Shown here piece after piece: positions 43,774 through 52,265 of a DNA stretch of 64,000 nt. Position numbers and translations under genes: made by a program. This DNA comes from Streptomyces sp. NBC_00091 (GTDB taxonomy: Bacteria; Actinomycetota; Actinomycetes; Streptomycetales; Streptomycetaceae): the NCBI RefSeq assembly GCF_026343185.1, contig NZ_JAPEMA010000001.1, positions 5,642,001 to 5,706,000 on the forward strand, in the 5' to 3' direction. The notes below the pieces were generated by a model. That model had not been told where the DNA came from, ran no database searches, and worked only from the letters and a program-made list of their open reading frames with translations. Positions within the stretch are counted from its first letter, which is position 1, and every line of letters starts with the position of its first letter.

Positions 43774-44934
43774 TCACTCCCCCGGGAGGCGGAAGCCGTC
43801 GAACAGGTCGTCCAGGGCGCGCAGCGAGGCGCGCGCCGGGACGGCCCGCAGGGCGAGGTCGCGCGCGGCCACGGCCAGCGGGTGGGAGAGGGCGGCCACC
43901 CGTCCCATGCGGCGGGCCCGGATCCGTACGGCGTCGGTACGGGCGAGCCGGGCCCGGGTGTAGGCGGCGAGGGCGGCCGGTACGTCCGGGCCGCCGAGCA
44001 GGTGGGCCAGCACGACGGCGTCCTCGACGGCCTGGCAGCCGCCCTGGCCGAGGTTGGGGGTCATGGCGTGCGCGGCGTCCCCGATCCAGGCGGTGCGGCC
44101 GTCGTGCAGCCGGGGGAGCGGCGCGGCCAGGTCGTACAGGTCGTGCTGGAGCACCGCCCCCGGGTCGATCCGCTCCAGCAGGGCGGGGATCGGGTCGTGC
44201 CAGGTGCCGTAGCGCCGCAGCAGCTCGGCGCGGACGTCCGCGGGCCGGTATCCCTCGGGGACGACGGCGGTGGCGTAGAGGTAGACCCGCCCGTCGGCGA
44301 GCGGGGCCGTCCCGAAGCGTTCGCCCCGGCCCCAGGTCTCGGCGGCTTCGGCGGCCGGGCCGGCCGGCAGCACGGTCCGCCAGGCGGTCTCCCCGCTGTA
44401 GCGCAGGCCGGGGTGGTCCGGGAAGTGGCGGCGGCGCAGCGGGCTGTGGATGCCGTCGGCGGCGATCACGGCGTCGGCGGTGAGGTTCCCGGAGGCGGTA
44501 CGGACCACCGCGCGGCCCCCGGCGCCGGCGGCCCCGTCCACGGCGGTGACGGCGGTCCCGTACGCCAGGGCGCCCTCGGGCAGGGCCGCGGCCAGCGCGG
44601 AGGTGAGGGCCGTGCGGTGGACGGCGAGCGGGGGCCGGCCGTAGCGGGCGGTCAGCGCCGCGGTGTCGGTGCGGCCGAGCCGGCCCCCGCCGGGGCGGCG
44701 CAGTCCCATCGAGGCCGGGACGGCGCGGCCGGCCGCGCGGGTGGCGTCGAAGCCGATGGCGTCGTACGCGCGCAGGGCGTTGGGGGCCAGGACGATCCCC
44801 GCCCCGACGGCGGCCGGTCCGGCGGCCCGCTCGCACACAGTGATCCGCCAGCCCTGGCGGTGCAGGGCCAGGGCGGCGGTGAGGCCGCCGATCCCGGCAC
44901 CGGCGATGACGGCGTGGCGCTTGGGTTCGGGCAT
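43774..44934 (-). CDS. FAD-dependent aromatic-hydroxylase-type monooxygenase
   Basis: The 386-residue protein has the class A flavoprotein monooxygenase motifs: GAGIGGLTAALALHRQGW (FAD), the DG motif in VIAADGIHSPLRR, and GDAAHAMTPNLGQGGCQA for the FAD ribityl chain. It resembles salicylate / 3-hydroxybenzoate hydroxylases. AGGAGG 8 bases upstream sets ATG 44934. It diverges from a TetR gene with two CTCTAC...GTAGAG palindromes in the gap. Substrate is unknown. Confidence 0.92.
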   Translation of the reverse strand: MPEPKRHAVIAGAGIGGLTAALALHRQGWRITVCERAAGPAAVGAGIVLAPNALRAYDAIGFDATRAAGRAVPASMGLRRPGGGRLGRTDTAALTARYGRPPLAVHRTALTSALAAALPEGALAYGTAVTAVDGAAGAGGRAVVRTASGNLTADAVIAADGIHSPLRRRHFPDHPGLRYSGETAWRTVLPAGPAAEAAETWGRGERFGTAPLADGRVYLYATAVVPEGYRPADVRAELLRRYGTWHDPIPALLERIDPGAVLQHDLYDLAAPLPRLHDGRTAWIGDAAHAMTPNLGQGGCQAVEDAVVLAHLLGGPDVPAALAAYTRARLARTDAVRIRARRMGRVAALSHPLAVAARDLALRAVPARASLRALDDLFDGFRLPGE

Positions 44935-44958
44935 GGCACGGCCTCCTGCCGCTCGATC

Positions 44959-45005
44959 CTCTACATACGTAGAGGGCTTGGTCCGCACTCTACAGCTGTA
45001 GAGTG
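44959..45005. promoter_or_regulatory. Two TetR operator palindromes
   Basis: CTCTACATACGTAGAG (44959-44974) and CACTCTACAGCTGTAGAGTG (44986-45005) share the perfect CTCTAC-GTAGAG core and are 29 bases apart. The second ends 5 bases before the TetR ATG. They should control the divergent monooxygenase and regulator. Confidence 0.75.
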
Positions 45006-45010
45006 CCCTC

Positions 45011-45652
45011 ATGTCCACCCCCGATTCCCTGCCACCCGCCCCGGACCGCCGGACGCTGATCGCGGACACGGCCATCGCCCTCGTCGCCGCCGCCGGCCTG
45101 CGGGGCCTGACGCACCGCGCCGTCGACGGAGCCGCCGCGCTCCCGGCGGGCAGCACCTCGTACTACTTCCGCACCCGGACCGCGCTCATCGGCGCCTGCT
45201 ACCGGCGCCTGGCCGAGCTGGACCTCGCCGACCTGGACGGCGACGGCCGCGACGGCGACGGCCTGGACCGGGGCGGCCCGCCGCAGGCCCCGGCGGACCG
45301 GGAGGCGGCCGCGCGGATGCTCGGGGCGCTGCTGCACCGGTGGCTGACCGAGGGGCGCGAGCGCCAGCTGGCCCGCTTCGAGCTGAGCCTTGAGGCCGCC
45401 CGGAACCGGGAACTGGAGCCGGCGCTCCGTCAGGCCGGCCTCGCCGCCCGCGCCCGCGGGGCCGGCGTCCTCACGGCTCTCGGCGCGCGGCGGCCCGGGG
45501 AGGCCGCCGAACTCCTGGCCGCCTGGACCGACGGGCTGCTCTACGACCGCCTCGCGGGCGCCCTCGCCCACTCCCGCCCCGCCCCGGACCCGGCCGAACT
45601 GACCGCCACCGCCCGCCGGATGATCGACGCCGCGCTCGCGGACACCCCTTAG
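45011..45652 (+). CDS. TetR family regulator
   Basis: The 213-residue protein has an N-terminal TetR DNA-binding domain (LIADTAIALVAAAGLRGLTH, AVDGAAALPAGSTSYYFRTR) and a ligand domain with LLHRWLTEGRERQLARFELS. It very probably represses the adjacent FAD monooxygenase through the CTCTAC palindromes. The operator sits close to the ATG, so the transcript leader is very short. The VOC gene follows 10 bases later. Confidence 0.92.
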   Translation: MSTPDSLPPAPDRRTLIADTAIALVAAAGLRGLTHRAVDGAAALPAGSTSYYFRTRTALIGACYRRLAELDLADLDGDGRDGDGLDRGGPPQAPADREAAARMLGALLHRWLTEGRERQLARFELSLEAARNRELEPALRQAGLAARARGAGVLTALGARRPGEAAELLAAWTDGLLYDRLAGALAHSRPAPDPAELTATARRMIDAALADTP

Positions 45653-45662
45653 GATCCCGGTC

Positions 45663-46040
45663 ATGATCGCTGAACTGCAGTGCGTGGTGCTCGACTGTCC
45701 CGACCCGCTCAAGCTCGCCGAGTTCTACGGGGCGTTGCTCGGCGGGGACGTCAACCGGCCCGACCGGCGCTGGAGTCTGGACGCCCACTGGGCCACCCTG
45801 CACACCCCCTCCGGGGGCGTCCTCGCCTTCCAGCAGGTCCTCGACCACCAGCCGCCGCGATGGCCGGACCCGGCCCGGCCCCAGCAGGCCCACCTGGACC
45901 TGGCCGTCGCCGACCTCGACCGCGCCCAGGAAGAGGTCCTCGCCCTCGGCGCCACCCTCCTCGACGACACCCCCGACGCCCGGGGCTGGCGGGTCTACGC
46001 GGACCCGGCAGGGCACCCGTTCTGCCTGATCCGGGACTGA
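45663..46040 (+). CDS. VOC (glyoxalase/bleomycin-resistance fold) protein
   Basis: The 125-residue protein has two beta-alpha-beta-beta-beta units: CVVLDCPDPLKLAEFYGALL and QQAHLDLAVADLDRAQEEVL, ending DPAGHPFCLIRD. The His, Glu-type metal positions of this family are partly present. It may be a lyase, dioxygenase relative or sequestering protein. The gene probably shares the TetR transcript. Confidence 0.88.
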   Translation: MIAELQCVVLDCPDPLKLAEFYGALLGGDVNRPDRRWSLDAHWATLHTPSGGVLAFQQVLDHQPPRWPDPARPQQAHLDLAVADLDRAQEEVLALGATLLDDTPDARGWRVYADPAGHPFCLIRD

Positions 46041-46087
46041 TCCGCGGCTGGTCCGCGCTGCTGATCCACCCGGCTGATCCGCGCGGC

Positions 46088-48025
46088 TCAGTCCGCCGAG
46101 CGCGTCCAGCCCGCGGACTCGACGCGGGAGGCGTCCGCCGGGCGGTCCTCGGAGAAGAGGAGCCGGGCCGGTTCGGCCACCCGCAGCACGTCCACGTAGA
46201 CCCCGCGCCCCACGTAGCGGCCGGTCGACGCGTGACGGAAGCGGAGCCGGACCTCGCGGCCCGCCCAGCCGGGCAGCGGGGCTTCGAGCCGGTGCCAGAT
46301 GCGGCCCGACCAGCCGCCGGCCGAGCCCGTCGGCCACTGCTCGGGGGCGCCGCCCGTGCTGCGCACCGTGCTGAAGGGGAGGGGCTCCCAGGCGACCCCG
46401 TCCGCGGAGGCCTCCAGGTGGAAGGCCCCCGCGCCGGGCACCGTGTCCCACCACACCGCGCAGCGCAGGCGGGCCCGCGCCGTCGCGGGGGTGAGGGGCG
46501 GGAGGGTGAGGGTGCCCGAGCCGCCGGTCTCCATGCCCGAGAACCAGGCCGGGCCGCCGTGCCTCGTACGGACCGGCACGGCCCGGGCGAAGCGGTTGCC
46601 GGTCGCGACCCGGGGCGCGCTGCCGGCCCGCCAGGTCCGCACGGGGTGGACGGAGTTGCCCAGCAGGATCAGGAAGGAGTCGGTGGAGGGGTCCAGGACC
46701 AGCGAGGTACCGGTGAAGCCGGTGTGCCCGGCGGAGTGCGGGGTGGCCAGGGCGCCCATGTACCAGTGCTGGTAGAGCTCGAAGCCGAGGCCGTGGTCGT
46801 CGCCGGGGAAGGCGGTGTTGTAGTCGGTGAAGAGCAGTTCGACGGAGGCGGGGCGCAGGATGCGCTTGCCCGCGTAGACCCCGCCGTCGAGCAGGGCGCG
46901 GGAGAGGACCGCGAGGTCCCAGGCGGTGCCGAAGACCCCCGCGTGGCCGGCGACCCCGCCGAGCGCGTACGCGTTCTCGTCGTGCACCTCGCCCCACACC
47001 AGCCCCCGGTCCAGGCCCGACCAGGGCGGGCGCTGCACCTCGGTGGCGGCGGTGACCCGGCGCCACGAGAGCGGCGGGTTGTACCGCGTGCGGTGCATCC
47101 CGAGCGGAGCGGTGATCTCGTCGTGGAGCAGGACATCCAAAGTGCGGCCGGTGATCCGTTCCAGGAGCAGCTGGAGCGCGATCAGGTTCAGGTCGGAGTA
47201 CCGGTACACCGTCCCCGGGGTCTCCTGCGGCCGCACCGACCACAGCAGCCTCAACTGCCCCTCGCGGGTGGCCTCCTGGTAGAAGGGCGCCCATGAGCGC
47301 AGGCCCGAGGTGTGCGTGAGCAGCTGACGGACCGTGATCGCCTCCTTGCCGCCCCCGGTGGCTGCGTCTTTACAAAACTCCGGCAGGTACCGGTCCACCC
47401 GGGCCTCCAGCTCCAGCCGGCCCCGCTCCATCTGCTGCACGGCCAGGATGGAGGTGAACAGCTTGCTCAGCGAGGCCAGGTCGAAGACGGTGTCCTCGGC
47501 CATCGCGATCCGCTCGGCCGCCGGGAACTCCGCCGGCCGGTCGGTGCGGCCGTCGTAGTCCGCGTACCGCACCGCGTCGCCCATCGCCCGGTGCAGGGCG
47601 ATGGTGCGGCCGCGCCCCGCGAGGACCACGGCTCCGGCGTAGTACGGGTGCTCGGGGGAGGGGCCCAGGAAGCGCCGGGCCTCCTCCGCGACGCCCTCCA
47701 GGTGCCGCTCCAGCAGCCCGGCCTGCCGGGCGGATCCGTACCGAAGCCGCAGGCCCTGGAGGGCCCGCCGCTCGGCCGCCCCGCCCGCCGCTCCGGCCGA
47801 CGCCCCCGGCAGCGCCGCGTGCAGTACGAGCACCCCGCCCAGCGCCAGCAGCCGCGCCCCGAGGCGCCGACGGGACAACCCCCGGTCCACCCCGCCCCCG
47901 CCCCGGCCGCCCCCGCCCCCGGTCCCCGTGCCGCGCCCGGTCCCCGTGCCGCCCCCGGGCTCCGGCACGCGTGGCGCCTGTGCGTGCGGGTCCCCCGTGG
48001 TGCCGGCCCCCGTGACTCCCACCAT
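46088..48025 (-). CDS. Secreted beta-lactamase-family serine hydrolase with C-terminal sandwich domain
   Basis: The 645-residue protein has a Gly/Thr-rich leader and then a signal-like segment (LSRRRLGARLLALGGVLVL). The hydrolase domain (about 100-430) carries DLASLSKLFTSILAVQQ (nucleophile Ser in SLSK), YRYSDLNLIALQLL and SAGHTGFTGTSLVLD, as in Bacillus AmiE/YbbE-type N-acetylmuramyl hydrolases. A further ~190 residues resemble a beta-sandwich (WEPLPFSTV, GREVRLRFRHAST), perhaps for wall or glycan binding. AGGAGGG precedes the ATG by 8. Confidence 0.85.
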   Translation of the reverse strand: MVGVTGAGTTGDPHAQAPRVPEPGGGTGTGRGTGTGGGGGRGGGGVDRGLSRRRLGARLLALGGVLVLHAALPGASAGAAGGAAERRALQGLRLRYGSARQAGLLERHLEGVAEEARRFLGPSPEHPYYAGAVVLAGRGRTIALHRAMGDAVRYADYDGRTDRPAEFPAAERIAMAEDTVFDLASLSKLFTSILAVQQMERGRLELEARVDRYLPEFCKDAATGGGKEAITVRQLLTHTSGLRSWAPFYQEATREGQLRLLWSVRPQETPGTVYRYSDLNLIALQLLLERITGRTLDVLLHDEITAPLGMHRTRYNPPLSWRRVTAATEVQRPPWSGLDRGLVWGEVHDENAYALGGVAGHAGVFGTAWDLAVLSRALLDGGVYAGKRILRPASVELLFTDYNTAFPGDDHGLGFELYQHWYMGALATPHSAGHTGFTGTSLVLDPSTDSFLILLGNSVHPVRTWRAGSAPRVATGNRFARAVPVRTRHGGPAWFSGMETGGSGTLTLPPLTPATARARLRCAVWWDTVPGAGAFHLEASADGVAWEPLPFSTVRSTGGAPEQWPTGSAGGWSGRIWHRLEAPLPGWAGREVRLRFRHASTGRYVGRGVYVDVLRVAEPARLLFSEDRPADASRVESAGWTRSAD

Positions 48026-48233
48026 GATCGGCCCTCCTGTCCGCTCCGAACTGCCCGCCGCTCGCGGCTCGTCGCCCGCTGCCCGCCGTACACCGTCCGC
48101 GCCGGGCCTCGCCATCCCGTGCTCCCGGCCCGGGGGGACCCCCGGATCCGCCGGGCTCGCCGCAGGCGTTCCGCACGCTACTGGGTATCTGCCCGCCCGC
48201 CGCGCACCCTCCGCACCGGCCGACGCCCAAGAA

Positions 48234-48250
48234 TCTGACACTGCATCAGA
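48234..48250. promoter_or_regulatory. TCTGAC palindrome upstream of the flavoprotein gene
   Basis: TCTGACACTGCATCAGA (17 bases) has perfect TCTGA/TCAGA arms, 44 bases before the ATG at 48294. The reverse complement of a second site at 59972-59988 matches it at 14 of 17 positions, suggesting one repressor for both. Confidence 0.6.
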
Positions 48251-48293
48251 AAATCTCTTCCCTCGGCCGCCGCGCTGCGGCATCCTCACGCCC

Positions 48294-49400
48294 ATGGAGA
48301 CGGAGCTGAGCAAGAAACTGGGAGTCGAGCACGCCATCTTCGGTTTCACGCCCTTCCCGGCGGTCGCCGCGGCCATCACCCGCGCAGGCGGATTCGGCGT
48401 ACTCGGCGCGGTCCGCTACACCGCTCCCGGCGACCTCAAACGCGACCTCGACTGGATGCAGGCGCACACCGACGGCAAGCCCTACGGCCTCGACGTCGTG
48501 ATGCCCGCCAAGAAGGCCGTCGACGGCATCAGCGAGGCCGACATCGAGGCGATGATCCCGGCCGGACACCGCGCCTTCGTCCGCGACACCCTCGCCAAGC
48601 ACCACGTGCCCGAGCTCGCCGAGGGCGAGGCCTCCGGCTGGCGGATCACCGGCTGGATGGAGCAGGTCGCCCGGAGCCAGCTCGACGTCGCCTTCGACTA
48701 CCCCATCAAACTCCTGGCGAACGCGCTGGGTTCCCCGCCCGCCGACGTCATCGCCCGCGCCCACGAGAACGGCGTCCTCGTCGCCGCCCTCGCCGGGACC
48801 GCCAAGCACGCCCGCCGCCACGCCGAAGCCGGCATCGACATCGTCGTCGCCCAGGGCTACGAGGCCGGCGGCCACACCGGGGACATCGCCACCATGGTCC
48901 TGGTCCCCGAGATCGCCGAGGCCGTCGCCCCGCTCCCGGTCCTCGCCGCCGGCGGCATCGGCAGCGGCGAGCAGATCGCCGCCGGCCTCGCCCTCGGCGC
49001 CCAGGGCGTCTGGCTCGGCTCCCTCTGGCTCACCACCACCGAGGCCGACCTGCACTCCCGCGCCCTCACGGAGAAGCTCCTCGCCGCCGGCTCCGGCGAC
49101 ACCGTCCGCTCCCGCGCCCTCACCGGCAAACCCGCCCGCCAGCTGCGCACCGAGTGGACCGACGCCTGGGACGACCCCGACGGGCCCGGGGCCCTGCCCA
49201 TGCCGCTCCAGGGCCTGCTGGTCGCCGAGGCCGTCTCCCGGATCCAGAAGTACGAGGTCCAGCCGCTGCTCGGCACCCCCGTGGGCCAGATCGTCGGCCG
49301 GATGAACAGCGAACGCAGCGTCCAGGCCGTCTTCGACGAGCTCACCGGCGGCTTCGAGCGCGCCATCGACCGCATCACCCGTATCGCCGGCCGGTCCTGA
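48294..49400 (+). CDS. Nitronate-monooxygenase-family FMN oxidoreductase (Rv1533-like)
   Basis: The 368-residue TIM-barrel flavoprotein starts LGVEHAIFGFTPFPAVAAAI and GGFGVLGAVRY and has AQGYEAGGHTGDIATMVLVP (FMN phosphate and catalytic His region) and VLAAGGIGSGEQIAAGLALG. The match in pattern is to mycobacterial Rv1533. Members oxidise alkyl nitronates or act as reductases; a role on CoA-linked substrates is suggested by the acyl-CoA synthetase starting 13 bases after its stop. Confidence 0.9.
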   Translation: METELSKKLGVEHAIFGFTPFPAVAAAITRAGGFGVLGAVRYTAPGDLKRDLDWMQAHTDGKPYGLDVVMPAKKAVDGISEADIEAMIPAGHRAFVRDTLAKHHVPELAEGEASGWRITGWMEQVARSQLDVAFDYPIKLLANALGSPPADVIARAHENGVLVAALAGTAKHARRHAEAGIDIVVAQGYEAGGHTGDIATMVLVPEIAEAVAPLPVLAAGGIGSGEQIAAGLALGAQGVWLGSLWLTTTEADLHSRALTEKLLAAGSGDTVRSRALTGKPARQLRTEWTDAWDDPDGPGALPMPLQGLLVAEAVSRIQKYEVQPLLGTPVGQIVGRMNSERSVQAVFDELTGGFERAIDRITRIAGRS

Positions 49401-49412
49401 GGAGTGACGAGC

Positions 49413-50969
49413 ATGACCGACACACAGCTTCCCAGGGGATTCTGGGCGCAGGCCGCCGCCGACCCCGCCCGCACCGTCCTGATCACCCCCGAAGGCGAGG
49501 AGTGGTCCGCCGGCCGGCTGCACGCCGACGTCAACCGCCTCGTCCACGGCCTGCGCGCCGCCGGACTGGAGCGGGGCGACGCCTTCGCGGTCGTCCTGCC
49601 CAACGGCGTCGAGTTCTTCACCGCCTACCTCGCCGCCTCCCAGGCCGGCTTCTACCTGGTCCCCGTCAACCACCACCTCGTCGGCCCCGAGATCGCCTGG
49701 ATCGTCTCCGACTCCGGGGCCAAGGTCCTCATCGCCCACGAGCGCTTCGCCGAGGCCGCCACCGCCGCCGCCGAAGAGGCCGCACTCGCGCCCGGCCGCC
49801 GCTACGCCGTCGGAGCGGTCCCGGGCTTCAGGCCGTACGCCGAACTCCTCGACGGGCAGAGCGGCGAGCCCCCCGCCGACCGCACGCTGGGCTGGGTCAT
49901 GAACTACACCTCCGGCACCACCGGCCGCCCCCGCGGCATCCGCCGCCCGCTGCCCGGCAAGCTCCCGGAGGAGACGTACCTCGGCGGATTCCTCGGCATC
50001 TTCGGCATCCGCCCCTCCGACGGCAACGTCCACCTCGTCTGCTCACCGCTCTACCACACCGCCGTGCTCCAGTTCGCGGGCGCGTCCCTGCACATCGGGC
50101 ACCCGCTGGTCCTGATGGACAAGTGGAGCCCCGAGGAGATGCTGCGCCTGATCGACCGTCACGCCTGTACGCACACCCACATGGTCCCCACCCAGTTCCA
50201 CCGCCTCCTCGCGCTGCCGCAGCAGACGAAGGACGCCTACGACGTCTCCTCCATGCGGCACGCCATCCACGGCGCCGCCCCCTGCCCCGACCACGTCAAA
50301 CGGGCGATGATCGACTGGTGGGGCCGGTGCGTCGAGGAGTACTACGCGGCCAGCGAGGGCGGCGGAGCCTTTGCCACCGCCGAGGACTGGCTGAAGAAGC
50401 CGGGAACCGTGGGCAAGGCCTGGCCGATCAGCGAACTGGCCGTCTTCGACGACGACGGCAACCGGCTGCCCGCCGGCGAACTCGGCACCGTCTACATCAA
50501 GATGAACACGGGCGGCTTCAGCTACCACAAGGACGAGGGCAAGACCCGCCAGAACCGCATCGGGGACTTCTTCACCGTCGGCGACCTCGGCCTGCTGGAC
50601 GAGGAGGGCTACCTCTTCCTCCGAGACCGGAAGATCGACATGATCATCTCGGGCGGGGTGAACATCTACCCGGCCGAGATCGAGTCCGCCCTGCTCACCC
50701 ACCCGGCCGTCGCCGACGCCGCCGCCTTCGGCATCCCGCACGAGTCCTGGGGCGAGGAGGTCAAGGCCGTCGTCGAACCCGCCGAGGGCTTCGAGGCGGG
50801 CGACGCGCTGGCCACCGAGATCCTCCACCACTGCGAACGGCAGCTGGCCGGCTACAAGCGACCGAAGTCGGTCGACTTCATCGAGGCGATGCCGCGCGAC
50901 CCGAACGGCAAGCTCTACAAGCGCCGGCTGCGCGACCCCTACTGGGAGGGCCGCGAACGCGCCGTGTGA
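49413..50969 (+). CDS. Acyl-CoA synthetase (AMP-forming)
   Basis: The 518-residue ANL enzyme has the A3 loop MNYTSGTTGRPRGIRRP, A5-type YYAASEGGG, A7 GDLGLLDEEGYLFLRDR and the catalytic A10 Lys in MPRDPNGKLYKRRLRD. It activates a carboxylic acid to the acyl-CoA via an adenylate. GAGG 9 bases before ATG 49413 favours it over the GTG at 49404. It should share the TCTGAC-controlled transcript with the upstream flavoprotein. Confidence 0.92.
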   Translation: MTDTQLPRGFWAQAAADPARTVLITPEGEEWSAGRLHADVNRLVHGLRAAGLERGDAFAVVLPNGVEFFTAYLAASQAGFYLVPVNHHLVGPEIAWIVSDSGAKVLIAHERFAEAATAAAEEAALAPGRRYAVGAVPGFRPYAELLDGQSGEPPADRTLGWVMNYTSGTTGRPRGIRRPLPGKLPEETYLGGFLGIFGIRPSDGNVHLVCSPLYHTAVLQFAGASLHIGHPLVLMDKWSPEEMLRLIDRHACTHTHMVPTQFHRLLALPQQTKDAYDVSSMRHAIHGAAPCPDHVKRAMIDWWGRCVEEYYAASEGGGAFATAEDWLKKPGTVGKAWPISELAVFDDDGNRLPAGELGTVYIKMNTGGFSYHKDEGKTRQNRIGDFFTVGDLGLLDEEGYLFLRDRKIDMIISGGVNIYPAEIESALLTHPAVADAAAFGIPHESWGEEVKAVVEPAEGFEAGDALATEILHHCERQLAGYKRPKSVDFIEAMPRDPNGKLYKRRLRDPYWEGRERAV

Positions 50970-51082
50970 CCGCGCCGCCTCACACCCCGACGGCCCCGTC
51001 GATCCGCTCGCGCAGCAGATCGGCGGCCCCGGAGGCGCGCCGTGCGCCGCGCCGGGGCGGCGGTTCTGGCAACTTGGCCGGC

Positions 51083-52198
51083 ATGAGTACGGCGACGCGC
51101 AGATCACCCCTGACCGACTGGACCCTCGTGGTCCCCGTGGTGGCGCTCGTGGCGCTCGTCTTCAGCTGGGGACGCGACCTGCCCTCCCTCGCCGTGGGCC
51201 TGGTCGCCCTCTGCCTCGCGGGCGCGGTGCTGGCGGCCGTGCACCACGCCGAGGTCGTCGCCCACCGGGTCGGCGAGCCCTTCGGCTCCCTCGTCCTGGC
51301 CGTCGCCGTCACCGTCATCGAAGTGGCCCTGATCGTCACCCTGATGGCCGACGGCGGCGACAAGACGGCCTCCCTGGCCCGCGACACCGTCTTCGCCGCC
51401 GTGATGATCACCTGCAACGGCATCGTCGGCCTGTCCCTGCTCGTGGGCGCCCTGCGCAACCGGGTCGCCGTGTTCAACGCCGAGGGCTCCGGCGCGGCCC
51501 TGGCCACCGTCGCGACCCTCGCCGTGCTGAGCCTGGTCCTGCCGACCTTCACCACCAGCAAGCCCGGCCCCGAGTTCTCGACGGCCCAGCTGGCCTTCGC
51601 GGCGGTCGCCTCCCTGGCCCTCTACGGGCTGTTCGTCGCCGTCCAGACCGTCCGCCACCGGGACTACTTCCTGCCCGTGGACACCGGAGCCACCGGCACC
51701 GGCACAGGCGACGGCGACGAGCACCACGCCGAACCGCCCACCGCCCGCGCCGCCCTGATCAGCCTCGGCCTGCTGTTCGTCGCCCTCGTCGCGGTCGTCG
51801 GCAACGCCAAGGCGGTCTCCCCGACCATCGAGAAGGGAGTCTCCGACGCCGGACTGCCCCACGCCGTCGTCGGTGTGATCATCGCCCTGCTCGTCCTGCT
51901 CCCCGAGACCCTCGCCGCCGTCCGGGCCGCCCGCCGAGACCGCGTCCAGACCAGCCTCAACCTGGCCTACGGCTCCGCCATCGCCAGCATCGGCCTGACC
52001 ATCCCGGCCATCGCCCTCGCCTCCGTCTGGCTCACCGGGCCGCTGCTGCTGGGCCTCGGACCGGTCCACATGGTGCTGCTGGCCCTGACCGTGGTCGTCG
52101 GCGCCCTGACGATCGTCCCCGGCCGCGCCACCCTGCTCCAGGGCGGGGTGCACCTCGTCCTGCTGGCCGCCTACCTCTTCCTCGCCGTCAGCCCGTGA
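51083..52198 (+). CDS. CaCA-family ionic transporter (ChaA/y4hA-like)
   Basis: The 371-residue membrane protein has about 11 helices with two alpha-repeat motifs, GSLVLAVAVTVIEVALIVTL and HAVVGVIIALLVLLPETLAA, the cation-binding acidic helices of Ca/H and Na/H antiporters. A His/Asp-rich cytosolic loop (GDGDEHHAEPP) separates the halves. It should exchange cations for protons. No functional link to the acyl-CoA neighbours is apparent. Confidence 0.9.
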   Translation: MSTATRRSPLTDWTLVVPVVALVALVFSWGRDLPSLAVGLVALCLAGAVLAAVHHAEVVAHRVGEPFGSLVLAVAVTVIEVALIVTLMADGGDKTASLARDTVFAAVMITCNGIVGLSLLVGALRNRVAVFNAEGSGAALATVATLAVLSLVLPTFTTSKPGPEFSTAQLAFAAVASLALYGLFVAVQTVRHRDYFLPVDTGATGTGTGDGDEHHAEPPTARAALISLGLLFVALVAVVGNAKAVSPTIEKGVSDAGLPHAVVGVIIALLVLLPETLAAVRAARRDRVQTSLNLAYGSAIASIGLTIPAIALASVWLTGPLLLGLGPVHMVLLALTVVVGALTIVPGRATLLQGGVHLVLLAAYLFLAVSP

Positions 52199-52265
52199 CC
52201 GGACCGGTCCCCGGCCGGCGCACCGATATTGACCTTGGAGCAACGGCCGGGCGAGGATCACGCCC

